A program made the translations under genes and the position numbers. The notes under the pieces were generated by a model that worked only from the letters and a program-made list of their open reading frames with translations, did no database searches and was not told the DNA's origin. DNA of 34,989 nucleotides, taken from Pseudomonadota bacterium. GTDB lineage: Bacteria > Pseudomonadota > Gammaproteobacteria > Burkholderiales > Ferrovaceae. Numbering within the stretch: the first letter of the stretch is position 1; each line of letters starts with the position of its first letter. Of this stretch, positions 25,908 through 33,564 are shown piece by piece. The DNA lies in NCBI GenBank assembly GCA_028873535.1, contig JAGWIJ010000023.1:1-34989 (forward strand). The letters are read 5' to 3'.

Positions 25908-26888
25908 TCAGTGCCAGTCACGCGCCCGGCCGCCGCGGCCACGGGCTGCCGGGATGGCAAGCTGGCGTGACAGGCCACTGAACATGCCAGCGTCGGTCCT
26001 GCCGTGGCCCAGCAGCGCGCTGGTCAGCTGGGGCACGCGGACCATCAGTCCGGCGATCACAGATGACAGCACGATGAGCAGCACGGCCCCGACCAGGATC
26101 TCGAGCGCCCCTCCGGCCTGGGTCGGATCGGCGCCGTCCGCCACCAGTTTCTGCAGATTCAGGAATACCGGTTTGGCCAGTTGCAGCAGCGTCACCGCGA
26201 CCACCCGGTAGAAGCTGGCGGTCAGCAGGAAACGCAGCCAACCCGTGAACAGGGTGCGCGAATGGTCCCACATCAGCCAGGGGATGAAGAACGGGCCCAG
26301 GGCCAGGGCCAGTCCGACCAGTGCGGCGCCGAGCACATGGATCACCGCGATCACCACCAGGCACGCGACAAAGGACACCAGACTGCCGAACAGCAAGGAC
26401 CAGGTGATCGCCATCGCGACCAGGTGGACCCAGAACTCCCAGCCCAAGGGATTGGTCCCGGCCAGGAAATGCGCCGGTGCCGCCTCGATGGTGCTCAGCA
26501 CCGCCAGGATCAGGTCGAGGAAGACGTGCCAGGCGGTGGCGAAGCACTGCGCTTCGCCCTGACGTCCCGCGACGGCTTCGACGACGACATCCACCCCGCC
26601 GTAGAGCGCCTGGTAGAACACCTGGTCGTAGCTGGCCAGGAACCATTCCGCCAGGCCGACCAGCAGGATGTAGCGCAGCAGGCCCGCCAGCAATGCCCCC
26701 AGGTTCTGCCCCAGCAGCGACTCCAGCAGCATCTGGACACCGAACCAGCTCATCTGCAGCATCACCAGCGCGCCGACCAGCTGGTGCGCCAAGGGCTGCA
26801 GGTTCTGCTGCAGGGTGCGGCCGCCGTCGACAAAGGCCGTGGCAATGCCGTCGACGACTTCGGGTCCCGGCAAGGTGGCAGGATTCAC
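25908..26888 (-). CDS. trbL: Conjugal transfer protein TrbL (VirB6-type polytopic membrane protein)
   Basis: 326 residues from a GTG that overlaps the trbJ stop as GTGA. About six to seven hydrophobic segments. The conserved central part ALVGLALALGPFFIPWLMWDHSR, followed by FTGWLRFLLTASFYRVV, is the TrbL/VirB6 signature (small-residue helix, GP-F, then aromatic-rich loop). TrbL forms part of the inner-membrane channel through which DNA or protein leaves. RP4 TrbL has over 500 residues; this one is closer to VirB6 (about 295) and ends in a short basic tail (RGRGGRARDWH). The usual next genes trbF, trbG and trbI are not found downstream. Confidence 0.88.
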   Translation of the reverse strand: MNPATLPGPEVVDGIATAFVDGGRTLQQNLQPLAHQLVGALVMLQMSWFGVQMLLESLLGQNLGALLAGLLRYILLVGLAEWFLASYDQVFYQALYGGVDVVVEAVAGRQGEAQCFATAWHVFLDLILAVLSTIEAAPAHFLAGTNPLGWEFWVHLVAMAITWSLLFGSLVSFVACLVVIAVIHVLGAALVGLALALGPFFIPWLMWDHSRTLFTGWLRFLLTASFYRVVAVTLLQLAKPVFLNLQKLVADGADPTQAGGALEILVGAVLLIVLSSVIAGLMVRVPQLTSALLGHGRTDAGMFSGLSRQLAIPAARGRGGRARDWH

Positions 26889-27763
26889 GGCACCGGCGCT
26901 GACAGTGGCCGCAGCACCCCCCAGCCTTCGCTGGCTTCGCGCTGGCGCAACTGGGCACGCAGTTCGGCGATCGCCTGAAGATCGGCCGCCGTGCGTTGCG
27001 CCTCGCGCGCATCGGCCTGCGCCGCGTCGGCCTCGATGGCGCTGTGCTGGCGCGCCTGCGCCGCCGCCTGTGCCGCGCCGAGCTGAAGCAGCTGGCTGCT
27101 CTGCCCGGCAAGCAGGTCGAGGTACTGGTTGGTGGTCTGCATGCTTTGCTGGATGCCGCTGCTGGCCGGAATCTGGGCCTGCAGCCGCGCCAGGGCCTGG
27201 CGCGTGCGCGTGAGGTCCTCCAGGCTGTGGCGCTCGGCGACGAGCAGCAGTTCGGCGGACTGGCGGCGCTGCCCGCTGCTCTCGATCTCGCGCTGCAGCC
27301 AGGCCTGGGGAGACACGCCGAGTGCGACGATCTGGCGCAGCTGGGCTGCCGAGCGCTGCCGCGTGGCCGCCAGCTGGTCACCGACCCCGAGCAGCGTGCG
27401 TCCGGTCTCGTCCAGTGCGGCAAGCTGGCTCGACCAGTCCGCCAGCACGGCACGCACGGCATCGGGCGACAGCGCGCGCACCTGCCTGAGCTCGATGGCA
27501 AGCTGCTGCAGACGCTGGACCTCGGCGCTCACCTGCAGCGCAGTCTGGCGCACCGATTCGGCGGCGATGGCGGCTGTCTCGAGATGATTGCTGGGATCGT
27601 AGACGATGTTGCCGACGCCACCGCCGCCGAACAGGCCACCCAGGCCGAATCCTGATGCCGGCAATGCGGCCAGTGCCAGGCCGATGCAGCCCGTGACCGC
27701 CAGGCCGCGCGGCAGCGTGCGCCGCAAGGGCCGTGCCGGCCGGGTGCGTTCAGGCGCGCGCAT
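26885..27763 (-). CDS. trbJ: Conjugal transfer protein TrbJ (VirB5-type)
   Basis: 292 residues. The ATG at 27763 overlaps the end of trbE by 14 bases. Residues about 20-40 form an export signal (GLAVTGCIGLALAALPASGFG), then the TrbJ marker GGVGNIVYDPSNHLETA. The rest is long amphipathic helix rich in Ala, Gln and Arg (coiled coil, roughly 70-280), as expected of the VirB5/TrbJ group, minor components of the pilus tip or its assembly. The longer open frame upstream lies inside trbE in another frame and is not used. The protein is a likely periplasmic or surface factor; adhesive function is inferred from the family. Confidence 0.85.
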   Translation of the reverse strand: MRAPERTRPARPLRRTLPRGLAVTGCIGLALAALPASGFGLGGLFGGGGVGNIVYDPSNHLETAAIAAESVRQTALQVSAEVQRLQQLAIELRQVRALSPDAVRAVLADWSSQLAALDETGRTLLGVGDQLAATRQRSAAQLRQIVALGVSPQAWLQREIESSGQRRQSAELLLVAERHSLEDLTRTRQALARLQAQIPASSGIQQSMQTTNQYLDLLAGQSSQLLQLGAAQAAAQARQHSAIEADAAQADAREAQRTAADLQAIAELRAQLRQREASEGWGVLRPLSAPVP

Positions 27764-30305
27764 CGTCGCGCTCCAGGGCCTCCAGGTAGGCGGTGGCCAG
27801 GCCGTCGAGGCCGCAAGGAGCAGCGCACTGCGCAGCCAGCACGCGGTCGAACACCGCCTGCGCACGCCGGTCCGAGCGCAGCAGCTGCACGGTTTCCGCT
27901 GGCATCGGCAGGTCGATGAAGCGGCTCTGACCGGGCCTGACCACCAGGAACTGGCGTTTGGGTTCTGCGCAGGCGATGCGCTGCAGCTGCGCGGGATTGA
28001 GGCCGAACTGTCCCTGGTAGAGCGCTGCCTGCTGAGGCGCGTTGCGGTTGGCAAGGAAGATGCGGGTCGGCACATTGTCCGCCAGCGACTGGAACACCGG
28101 ACTTGCAGTGAGGTCTTCCAGCGACTGGGTGGCCATCAGCACCAGCGCCAGCCGTTTGGGCAGGGTCTTGAGCCAGTCGCGCAGGCGTTCGCGAAAGCCC
28201 GGCTCGGCGAGCATGAACCACGCCTCTTCGACATAGATCACGGTGGGTGCCAGCGGCACCTCGGCCAGCAGCGCGTCGATGCGCCGCACCGCGTGCGCCA
28301 TGAACAGCCGCGCGAGCGCCGGATCACGCAGCAGCTCTCCCATCTCGATACAGCACAGCGCCCCCAGCGCGAGTCCATCGCTGGCGCTGTCGAACAGCTG
28401 CGCGTGCACGCCTTCGCCCACCCAGGGCGCGAGCTCCGCCGCCAGCGCGGCCGGCAGCAAAGGCTGCAGCGTGGCAAGCCGGTGCTGCGCCAGCGGCAGG
28501 ATCGCCAGCGCTTCGAGTGCCGACGCCAGCGCGGCCTCGTCGTCGGCGCCCCAGGCGCGACCGTGCAGGGTGAGCAACTCACGCAGCCAGGCGTGCAGCC
28601 AGGCGCGGCCGCCGGGCTGGCTGATCGCCGCGACGGGATTGCAGGCCGGACCGCCGGCAGCGCTGGGATCAAGCCACACGCCGCCTTGCAGCAGCGTCGG
28701 AATGCGGCACGAGCGGTCCTTGTCGAAGATCAGGATGCGCGCGCGCGGATAGCGCTGGAACTGCGACAGCAGGAAGTTCGCCAGCATCGACTTGCCCGCA
28801 CGCGAAGGTCCGAGCAGCAGGCAATGACCCAGATCGCCATGGTGGAAGTTGAAGTGGAAGGTGGTGCGGTCCAGGCCTGGCAGGCAGGTCAAGGCCGTGC
28901 ACGGAGCGCCAAGCTGCTCGCCCAGCCAGCTGTTCATGCGCCCTCCCAGGCCGGGCATCTGCAGCGGCATGAGATCGGCGACATTGCCATTGTGGATGAA
29001 GTGCCAGCGCACCAGCTGTCCCCATTGCCCGGGCAGAGCACCGGTCCATGCCGACAGCAGGTGCAGGCCTTCGCGCATCACCAGGAAGCCCGCCTCGCGC
29101 ACCGCGACGGCGCAGGCGCGCAAGGCAGCATCGAGATCCTCGCCCGGTGCGACCGATACCAGCACGCTGAGGTTGAACCAGCCATACACCTGGCGCTGGC
29201 TGCCCAGGGCGGCGAGCGCTTCGCGCGCCTCGGCTGCCGCCATGGCGCGCGTGTCGTCGACCACTTCGCCGGCTTCGCCCAGCACCGCTTCGCGCAGGAA
29301 GCTGAATGCAGATCGCCGCAGGTTGAGGTGGAAGCGTTGCACCGCCTGGATATGCCGCTTGGCGCTGTCACCATCGGCGACGCGGAACACCTGCACCACC
29401 GACAGCTGCTGCGGCACGCGCAGCAGGCTCTCGATCAGGCCGGGCACGGTGGCCTCGGGCCACGCCTTGATGCCCAGCGCCGCCACCACGCGCGAGCCTG
29501 CGCTGCCGGCAAAGCGCAGCTGCTCGGCGCCGACGCGCAGGCTGTCCTCACCGAGCGCCGCGTCCAGGAACAGCGCCGATCCCGGCGGACGCACCGGACC
29601 CGGCGCGCGGGTCGGCGACGCGCAGGTGTTGAGGAAGCCCAGCAGTTCGGCGCCGGCCAGACGTCGCACGCCAAGTCCGTGCAGCGCAGCGACGAAGGCT
29701 TCGAGCAGTGCCTCGAAGGTGCGTGCCTGGGTGGCGAGGTCGGACCACGCGCGCTCGGCACGCGCTTCACCATCGAGCGCGCCACTCCATGGCCAGGCCC
29801 GGCCTGGCTGCGTCGGCGCGCGCGTGGCGGCGGCCGGCCGCGCGCGCCGGCGCAGCAGGCCCAGCAGTCCATCCCAGGCGCGCGTCTGCGAGTCGGGCGA
29901 AAACAGCAGCGCCAGCACATGCGAATTGACGAACTGCTGGCCGGCACGAAAGCGCGCGCCATGCAGCGCATCGATGCGGCGCGCAACCGGATGGGCGAAG
30001 CTCGCGCGCGGATAGGCGTGCGAGCGCCGGCGCTGGAAGATCGACCACAGCGTGATGCGTTCGTCGAGGCCGCGCAGTGCCAGTTCCACGCGCGCGGAGA
30101 CGCGGTTGGCCTCGTCGACATCCAGGCTGTCGGCATCGAGACCGATCATCTCGAAGCAGGCCAGCAGGCTGCCTTCCTTGCACAGCACGCGCTGCGGTCC
30201 ATGCAGACACAGCCAGGGCAGCAGTTCGGCCAGCGAACGCTGGCCGGTGTCGACCAGGCCACGCGCGCGCTGCGCCTCCCCTCCGCGCTGGCGTGGGCTC
30301 AACAC
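27750..30305 (-). CDS. trbE: Conjugal transfer ATPase TrbE (VirB4)
   Basis: 851 residues, almost exactly RP4 TrbE length. It energises assembly of the type IV secretion channel and pilus at the inner membrane. N-terminal SLAELLPWLCLHGPQRVLCKEGSLL is the TrbE/VirB4 opening. Walker A is LGPSRAGKS (Lys505), Walker B is VIYVEEAW (Glu693-Glu694), and the RAD-like LALVLMATQSLEDL and FLANRNAPQQAALY motifs follow. All catalytic parts look intact. Start: GTG at 30305, or TTG at 30302, which overlaps the trbD stop as TTGA; both give the same protein within one residue. Codons upstream belong to trbD in another frame. Confidence 0.95.
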   Translation of the reverse strand: MLSPRQRGGEAQRARGLVDTGQRSLAELLPWLCLHGPQRVLCKEGSLLACFEMIGLDADSLDVDEANRVSARVELALRGLDERITLWSIFQRRRSHAYPRASFAHPVARRIDALHGARFRAGQQFVNSHVLALLFSPDSQTRAWDGLLGLLRRRARPAAATRAPTQPGRAWPWSGALDGEARAERAWSDLATQARTFEALLEAFVAALHGLGVRRLAGAELLGFLNTCASPTRAPGPVRPPGSALFLDAALGEDSLRVGAEQLRFAGSAGSRVVAALGIKAWPEATVPGLIESLLRVPQQLSVVQVFRVADGDSAKRHIQAVQRFHLNLRRSAFSFLREAVLGEAGEVVDDTRAMAAAEAREALAALGSQRQVYGWFNLSVLVSVAPGEDLDAALRACAVAVREAGFLVMREGLHLLSAWTGALPGQWGQLVRWHFIHNGNVADLMPLQMPGLGGRMNSWLGEQLGAPCTALTCLPGLDRTTFHFNFHHGDLGHCLLLGPSRAGKSMLANFLLSQFQRYPRARILIFDKDRSCRIPTLLQGGVWLDPSAAGGPACNPVAAISQPGGRAWLHAWLRELLTLHGRAWGADDEAALASALEALAILPLAQHRLATLQPLLPAALAAELAPWVGEGVHAQLFDSASDGLALGALCCIEMGELLRDPALARLFMAHAVRRIDALLAEVPLAPTVIYVEEAWFMLAEPGFRERLRDWLKTLPKRLALVLMATQSLEDLTASPVFQSLADNVPTRIFLANRNAPQQAALYQGQFGLNPAQLQRIACAEPKRQFLVVRPGQSRFIDLPMPAETVQLLRSDRRAQAVFDRVLAAQCAAPCGLDGLATAYLEALERDDARA

Positions 30306-30613
30306 GGCAGTTCCCGCAGCGCGCGATCGCTGCGGCGCCCCTGGCGCAGGCCGGCGCGGATCCACGGCTCGTAGCTGTCACCCTGCAGGTTGTAGCGTGC
30401 GTAGACGCGACGGGTGAAGGGATCGCGGCGGGTGGCATGGCGCAAGGCCAGATGGACGGCACACGACACCAGCAGGAAGCCGAACAGGTGGAGTTCGCCA
30501 GCCAGCACCATCGCGAGCGTGAAGTTGGTGATGGCGAAGGGCTTTTCGACGCCCAGGATGAGACAGGGCTCGGTCAGCACGCGCGCGACCGGCTGCCGCC
30601 GCCGCGCGCTCAC
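30299..30613 (-). CDS. trbD: Conjugal transfer protein TrbD (VirB3)
   Basis: 104 residues from a GTG overlapping the trbC stop (GTGA). VARVLTEPCLILGVEK near the start and the C-terminal ATRRDPFTRRVYARYN match TrbD. Two hydrophobic stretches (FTLAMVLAGELHLFGFLLV, CAVHLAL) give the usual inner-membrane hairpin. VirB3/TrbD works next to the VirB4 ATPase and is sometimes fused to it. The last ~20 residues (GLRQGRRSDRALREL) are basic. Overlaps trbE by a few bases. Confidence 0.88.
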   Translation of the reverse strand: MSARRRQPVARVLTEPCLILGVEKPFAITNFTLAMVLAGELHLFGFLLVSCAVHLALRHATRRDPFTRRVYARYNLQGDSYEPWIRAGLRQGRRSDRALRELPC

Positions 30614-30924
30614 AGGCACCCCGGGATCGCGACACCGGGAAACAGCGCCGTGATGACACTGGCCACGCTGAGGGCGCAGCACATGCCGAGCAGCCAGCCG
30701 GCGATGCGCGACACGGCACTGCCCGTTTCCGAGTACATGAACATGATCCCGATCATGATGGTGGAAACCACCGCCAGGATCACCGCCACCTGCCCTTTCA
30801 GGCTGCTGGCGACGGCACACATCGGGGCTTCCCAGGGCATGCCGGCATGCGCTGCCGGGAGCATCAGCCCCAGCAGCAGGAACAGCAACAGGCGGCCTGG
30901 TGCGCTGCGCGCGGTGGTGGGCAT
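30610..30924 (-). CDS. trbC: Conjugal transfer pilin TrbC (VirB2)
   Basis: 104 residues. The ATG has a strong ribosome-binding site (CGGAGGA), unlike most neighbours that rely on overlap. An export signal ends in AAHA, followed by MPWEAPMCAVASSLKG, the typical mature start of TrbC. Two hydrophobic helices (VAVILAVVSTIMIGIMFMY and IAGWLLGMCCALSVASVITALF) complete a VirB2-class major pilin. It should polymerise into the conjugative pilus. The strong own site and the 139-base gap before it suggest a new translation, and perhaps transcription, unit beginning here. Confidence 0.9.
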   Translation of the reverse strand: MPTTARSAPGRLLLFLLLGLMLPAAHAGMPWEAPMCAVASSLKGQVAVILAVVSTIMIGIMFMYSETGSAVSRIAGWLLGMCCALSVASVITALFPGVAIPGCL

Positions 30925-31020
30925 CGCGATCCTCCGGACAGGTTCATCGGAATCCGCGGCAGCCGGCACGCGCTGCGCGGAATTGTCGAGAACCAGTCTA
31001 GGGGAGGCAAAGCACCGCAA

Positions 31021-31039
31021 GCGGCGCGAATAGCGCCGC
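31021..31039. repeat. Perfect GC hairpin between the GNAT gene and trbC
   Basis: GCGGCGC (31021-31027), a 5-base spacer and GCGCCGC (31033-31039), 24 bases after the GNAT stop. There is no T-run, so at best it is a weak or rho-assisted terminator or an RNA-stabilising stem for the GNAT message. Confidence 0.4.
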
Positions 31040-31063
31040 GGATTGCCGCCCGCGGCGCGCGCT

Positions 31064-31522
31064 TCAGGCCTGCAGCACGGCCGGCAGGAACTTGTCGAAG
31101 ACGTGCTGCGACTTGGCATGCACGAAGCCCAGCCGCTCGTAGAACTGGCGTGACGCCGGCCGTGCGGCGTTGGAGCGCACCATCACGCGCAGCAGTCCGC
31201 GCTCGCGTGCCCAGGTCTCGGCCATGTCGACCAGTGCGCGGCCGATGCCGCACTCGCGCGCGCGTCCGTCCACCACCAGCGCCGTGATCTCGGCGTGTTC
31301 GTCCGACACCAGACTCAGACGCCGCTCGATGGCAACCCAGCCCCACAGCCCGACGTTTCCGGCTGCCACCGCCACCCCGATGTCACCCTGGGCGCGCATC
31401 TGCGCCAGGCGTGCCAGCATCGCCGCCGGCGTGGTGGGATAGCCGAGCTCGCCGCACAGGCGCGCAAGTTCGGGAGCGTCGCGCGCTTCGACGGGACGGA
31501 TCGAGAAAATCGGAATCGGCAT
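31064..31522 (-). CDS. GNAT family N-acetyltransferase within the trb cluster
   Basis: 152 residues from the ATG at 31522, which has AAGGAGAAGG upstream. The GNAT fold is clear: N-terminal SIRPVEARDAPELARLCGELGYP, strand DEHAEITALVVDGRAR, the acetyl-CoA pyrophosphate loop RECGIGRAL and the C-terminal ASRQFYERLGF. It should acetylate a small molecule or protein amine; the acceptor cannot be told. It is not preceded by a DUF1778/RHH antitoxin, so it is not an obvious GNAT toxin. It sits on the same strand as the T4SS genes but is spaced away from both neighbours, with hairpins on each side, which suggests an inserted cargo gene. Confidence 0.9.
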   Translation of the reverse strand: MPIPIFSIRPVEARDAPELARLCGELGYPTTPAAMLARLAQMRAQGDIGVAVAAGNVGLWGWVAIERRLSLVSDEHAEITALVVDGRARECGIGRALVDMAETWARERGLLRVMVRSNAARPASRQFYERLGFVHAKSQHVFDKFLPAVLQA

Positions 31523-31588
31523 GGACCTTCTCCTTCCAGGCAAGACCACAGTATGCGGCAAGTCGGCGCGCTTGCCGCAGACAGAGCC

Positions 31589-31604
31589 CGGCGCGTGCGC
31601 GCCG
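31589..31604. repeat. GC hairpin between the 105-residue gene and the GNAT gene
   Basis: CGGCGCG (31589-31595), TG, CGCGCCG (31598-31604), starting 12 bases after the stop of the 105-residue membrane protein in the direction of transcription. No long T-run follows, so termination is uncertain. Confidence 0.35.
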
Positions 31605-31616
31605 CTGCCCGGGTGT

Positions 31617-31934
31617 TCAGCGCAAGGGAAGCAGCAGCAGGCAGGCCACGCACACCGTCACTTCGAGCAGGGACTGCAGCAGTCCGTACCACTGGCGTCG
31701 ATACGCGCACATGGCGGCCATCACAAGCGCAATCGGCGCCGCCACGGTGAACAGCTCCAGCGCCATGCCGTAGAGCGCCCAGCGCGCCACGCCTGTCCAG
31801 TACCACGGCAGCTCGGGCACCGGCGGCAGCCGCAGCCAGTCGCTCGCGGTCGGGGTTCCAGCCAGGGCAAGTGCGAGCAGCGCGCTGCTCACGCGCACCC
31901 GGAAGCGCTGCCCACGGCCGTCTGCTGCGATCAT
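31617..31934 (-). CDS. Small membrane protein coupled to trbB, family unknown
   Basis: 105 residues; its ATG overlaps the trbB stop as ATGA. A hydrophobic stretch at about 17-29 (SSALLALALAGT) may be a signal or first membrane pass. A Pro/Trp-rich segment follows (LRLPPVPELPWYWTG), then two clear membrane helices (LELFTVAAPIALVMAAMC and VTVCVACLLLLPL) separated by a short YRRQWYG loop. I recognise no family. The position after the VirB11 ATPase, where trbC would normally follow directly, suggests an accessory inner-membrane part of this secretion system; that is inference from location. Confidence 0.72.
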   Translation of the reverse strand: MIAADGRGQRFRVRVSSALLALALAGTPTASDWLRLPPVPELPWYWTGVARWALYGMALELFTVAAPIALVMAAMCAYRRQWYGLLQSLLEVTVCVACLLLLPLR

Positions 31935-32950
31935 CCTGAGGGGTTCCTGTGGCTGGACTGGACGGGCACCGGCACGGCCGCCGGGCGCGCTTGCGGCGCT
32001 GCGACCTTGCCGATGCAGCTCAGCATACGGTACTCGGCATCGGCCACGCCGGACAGCCGGACGATGTCGGTGACCGCGCGACCACGTGGCGTGCGGGCGA
32101 CCTGGACCAGCAACTGCACACTGGCGGCGATCTGGGCGCGTACCGCCGGCAGCGGCCAGTCCAGGCCGCAGGTGAGGATCAGCTGCTCCAGGCGCGCCAG
32201 CGCACCACGTGGATCAGCCGCGTGCAGGGTGCCCAGGCAGCCACGGTGTCCGGTGGCCATCGCCTGAAGCAGATCGAAGGCCTCGGCACCGCGCACCTCG
32301 CCGACCACCAGGCGGTCCGGACGCAGACGCAGGGCGAGCCGCAGCAGGCTGCGCAGGTCATGCCCATGGCGGGTCCTGAGCAGGACCTGATGGGCACCCA
32401 GTCTGGGCAGCTCGGGGGTGTCCTCCAGGCACACCAGCCGCTCACGCGCATCGATCTCGGCCAGCAGACCGGCCAGCAGCGTGGTTTTTCCGCTGCCGGT
32501 GGCGCCGGCCACCAGGATGTTGTCGTGGCGCTCGAGGGCAGCGCGCAACTGGGCCAGCACTTCGCCGTCCGGCGTACCCCAGTCGGCCAGGGGCAAGGCG
32601 TGGCGGCGGTGCCGGCGCAGCGCCAGGCACACCCCGTCAGCGGCCACTGGCGGCAGCACGACGGTGACCCGCCAGTCACGCCAGTTGCCTTCGAGGGTGG
32701 CGTCCTGTTCGAGGGTTTCGACCTGCGACGCGCTGGCCACCAGACGCGCGATGGCGCGCAGCTGGGACTGGCCGGGACAGACGGCGACCGGCTGCAATCG
32801 TCCAGCCTGTTCGACCCAAGCCGCGCCAGGTCCGTTGATCAGGATTTCGGTGATGCTGTCGTCGTCGAGCCAGGGCGACAGCGGCAGCAGCAGGTGTGCG
32901 AGCGCTGCCTCGGTGGCGAGCCGGCAGCCCGGATGGTCGTCACGGCTCAT
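31931..32950 (-). CDS. trbB: Conjugal transfer ATPase TrbB (VirB11)
   Basis: 339 residues. It forms a hexameric ATPase ring at the cytoplasmic side that powers pilus assembly and substrate transfer. ITEILINGPGAAWVEQAGRLQP is the N-terminal domain signature. Walker A GATGSGKT is at 149-156, the Asp box has CLEDTPEL, Walker B is RPDRLVVGEVRGAEAFDLL and the His box GHRGCLGTLHA. All motifs are intact. Its ATG overlaps the upstream membrane-protein stop (ATGA) and its own stop overlaps the next gene (ATGA). The C-terminal tail is Pro/Ala-rich. The open frame upstream of 32950 runs antisense-like through the previous gene and is not used. Confidence 0.95.
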   Translation of the reverse strand: MSRDDHPGCRLATEAALAHLLLPLSPWLDDDSITEILINGPGAAWVEQAGRLQPVAVCPGQSQLRAIARLVASASQVETLEQDATLEGNWRDWRVTVVLPPVAADGVCLALRRHRRHALPLADWGTPDGEVLAQLRAALERHDNILVAGATGSGKTTLLAGLLAEIDARERLVCLEDTPELPRLGAHQVLLRTRHGHDLRSLLRLALRLRPDRLVVGEVRGAEAFDLLQAMATGHRGCLGTLHAADPRGALARLEQLILTCGLDWPLPAVRAQIAASVQLLVQVARTPRGRAVTDIVRLSGVADAEYRMLSCIGKVAAPQARPAAVPVPVQSSHRNPSG

Positions 32951-33549
32951 GCCACGCGCCCCGCGCGCACGGCACCATGCGCGGCCAGCCAGGCAGCGGC
33001 AAGCAGCGGTGCCCAGCGCAAGGTGAGCAGCGGCGCGGCCAGCCAGCACAGGGCCAGCAGCACGCAGCACGCCGCAGCGGAACGGCCGGCACGAACCACG
33101 CCGGCGGACGCTTCGCGGTCGCGCTGTTGACGCCGGTACCAGCGCGACACGATCCACGCCAGTGGCTGGAGCAGGCCCAACCACAGGGCGAGCGCGCACA
33201 GGTGGAACGCGACCCGGGCCGGCAGTGCGCGCAACAGTGCTGCCGGCGCCGCGCGTGGCGCCAGCGGCGCCAGCGTGGACGCAGCGCGTGCGGGGGCGCC
33301 GGCCAGCCGGCTCCACTCGAGCATGCCGAAGGCGCCTTGCGCGGTCGCCAGTGCCAGGGGAGCCCCCCAGCTCGAGCGCAAGGCCGGATAGGCCTCGCGC
33401 ACGGCCTCGGCGGCAGCTTGCGGTCCGCACCAGGAAGCCACCATCAGGGCCAGACACAGGCCGAGTGCCACCCCGGCGGACAGCCGGCGCACACGCGAAG
33501 CCAGGGGATCGAGACAAGCCGGAAGCGGCGGACCGGGTGGCGTGAACAT
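32947..33549 (-). CDS. Multi-pass membrane protein next to the coupling protein, possibly DUF4400-like
   Basis: 200 residues, ATG at 33549, 15 bases after the coupling-protein stop. About four membrane segments: 24-40 (AGVALGLCLALMVASW), 112-134 (VAFHLCALALWLGLLQPLAWIV), about 157-173 and 175-190. A basic loop (SRWYRRQQRDRE) joins the second and third. Its size, position beside TraD and the basic loop before a helix pair recall the DUF4400 membrane proteins of integrative elements. I cannot confirm this by eye, so the family name is tentative. Its stop overlaps the trbB start (ATGA). Confidence 0.7.
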   Translation of the reverse strand: MFTPPGPPLPACLDPLASRVRRLSAGVALGLCLALMVASWCGPQAAAEAVREAYPALRSSWGAPLALATAQGAFGMLEWSRLAGAPARAASTLAPLAPRAAPAALLRALPARVAFHLCALALWLGLLQPLAWIVSRWYRRQQRDREASAGVVRAGRSAAACCVLLALCWLAAPLLTLRWAPLLAAAWLAAHGAVRAGRVA

Positions 33550-33564
33550 CGGATGGGCACGGCC

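Noticed and set aside
25628..25978. 116-codon frame overlapping the 81-residue gene
   Set aside because: Starts inside trbL in a different frame, Gly/Pro/Arg-rich with no hydrophobic segment; the 81-residue frame fits the operon spacing.
27606..30374. Long open frame (922 codons) opposite trbE
   Set aside because: Shadow of trbE, which has intact Walker motifs; the antisense product resembles nothing.
31064..31522. GNAT-RHH toxin-antitoxin pair
   Set aside because: No small ribbon-helix-helix antitoxin gene lies directly upstream of the GNAT gene.
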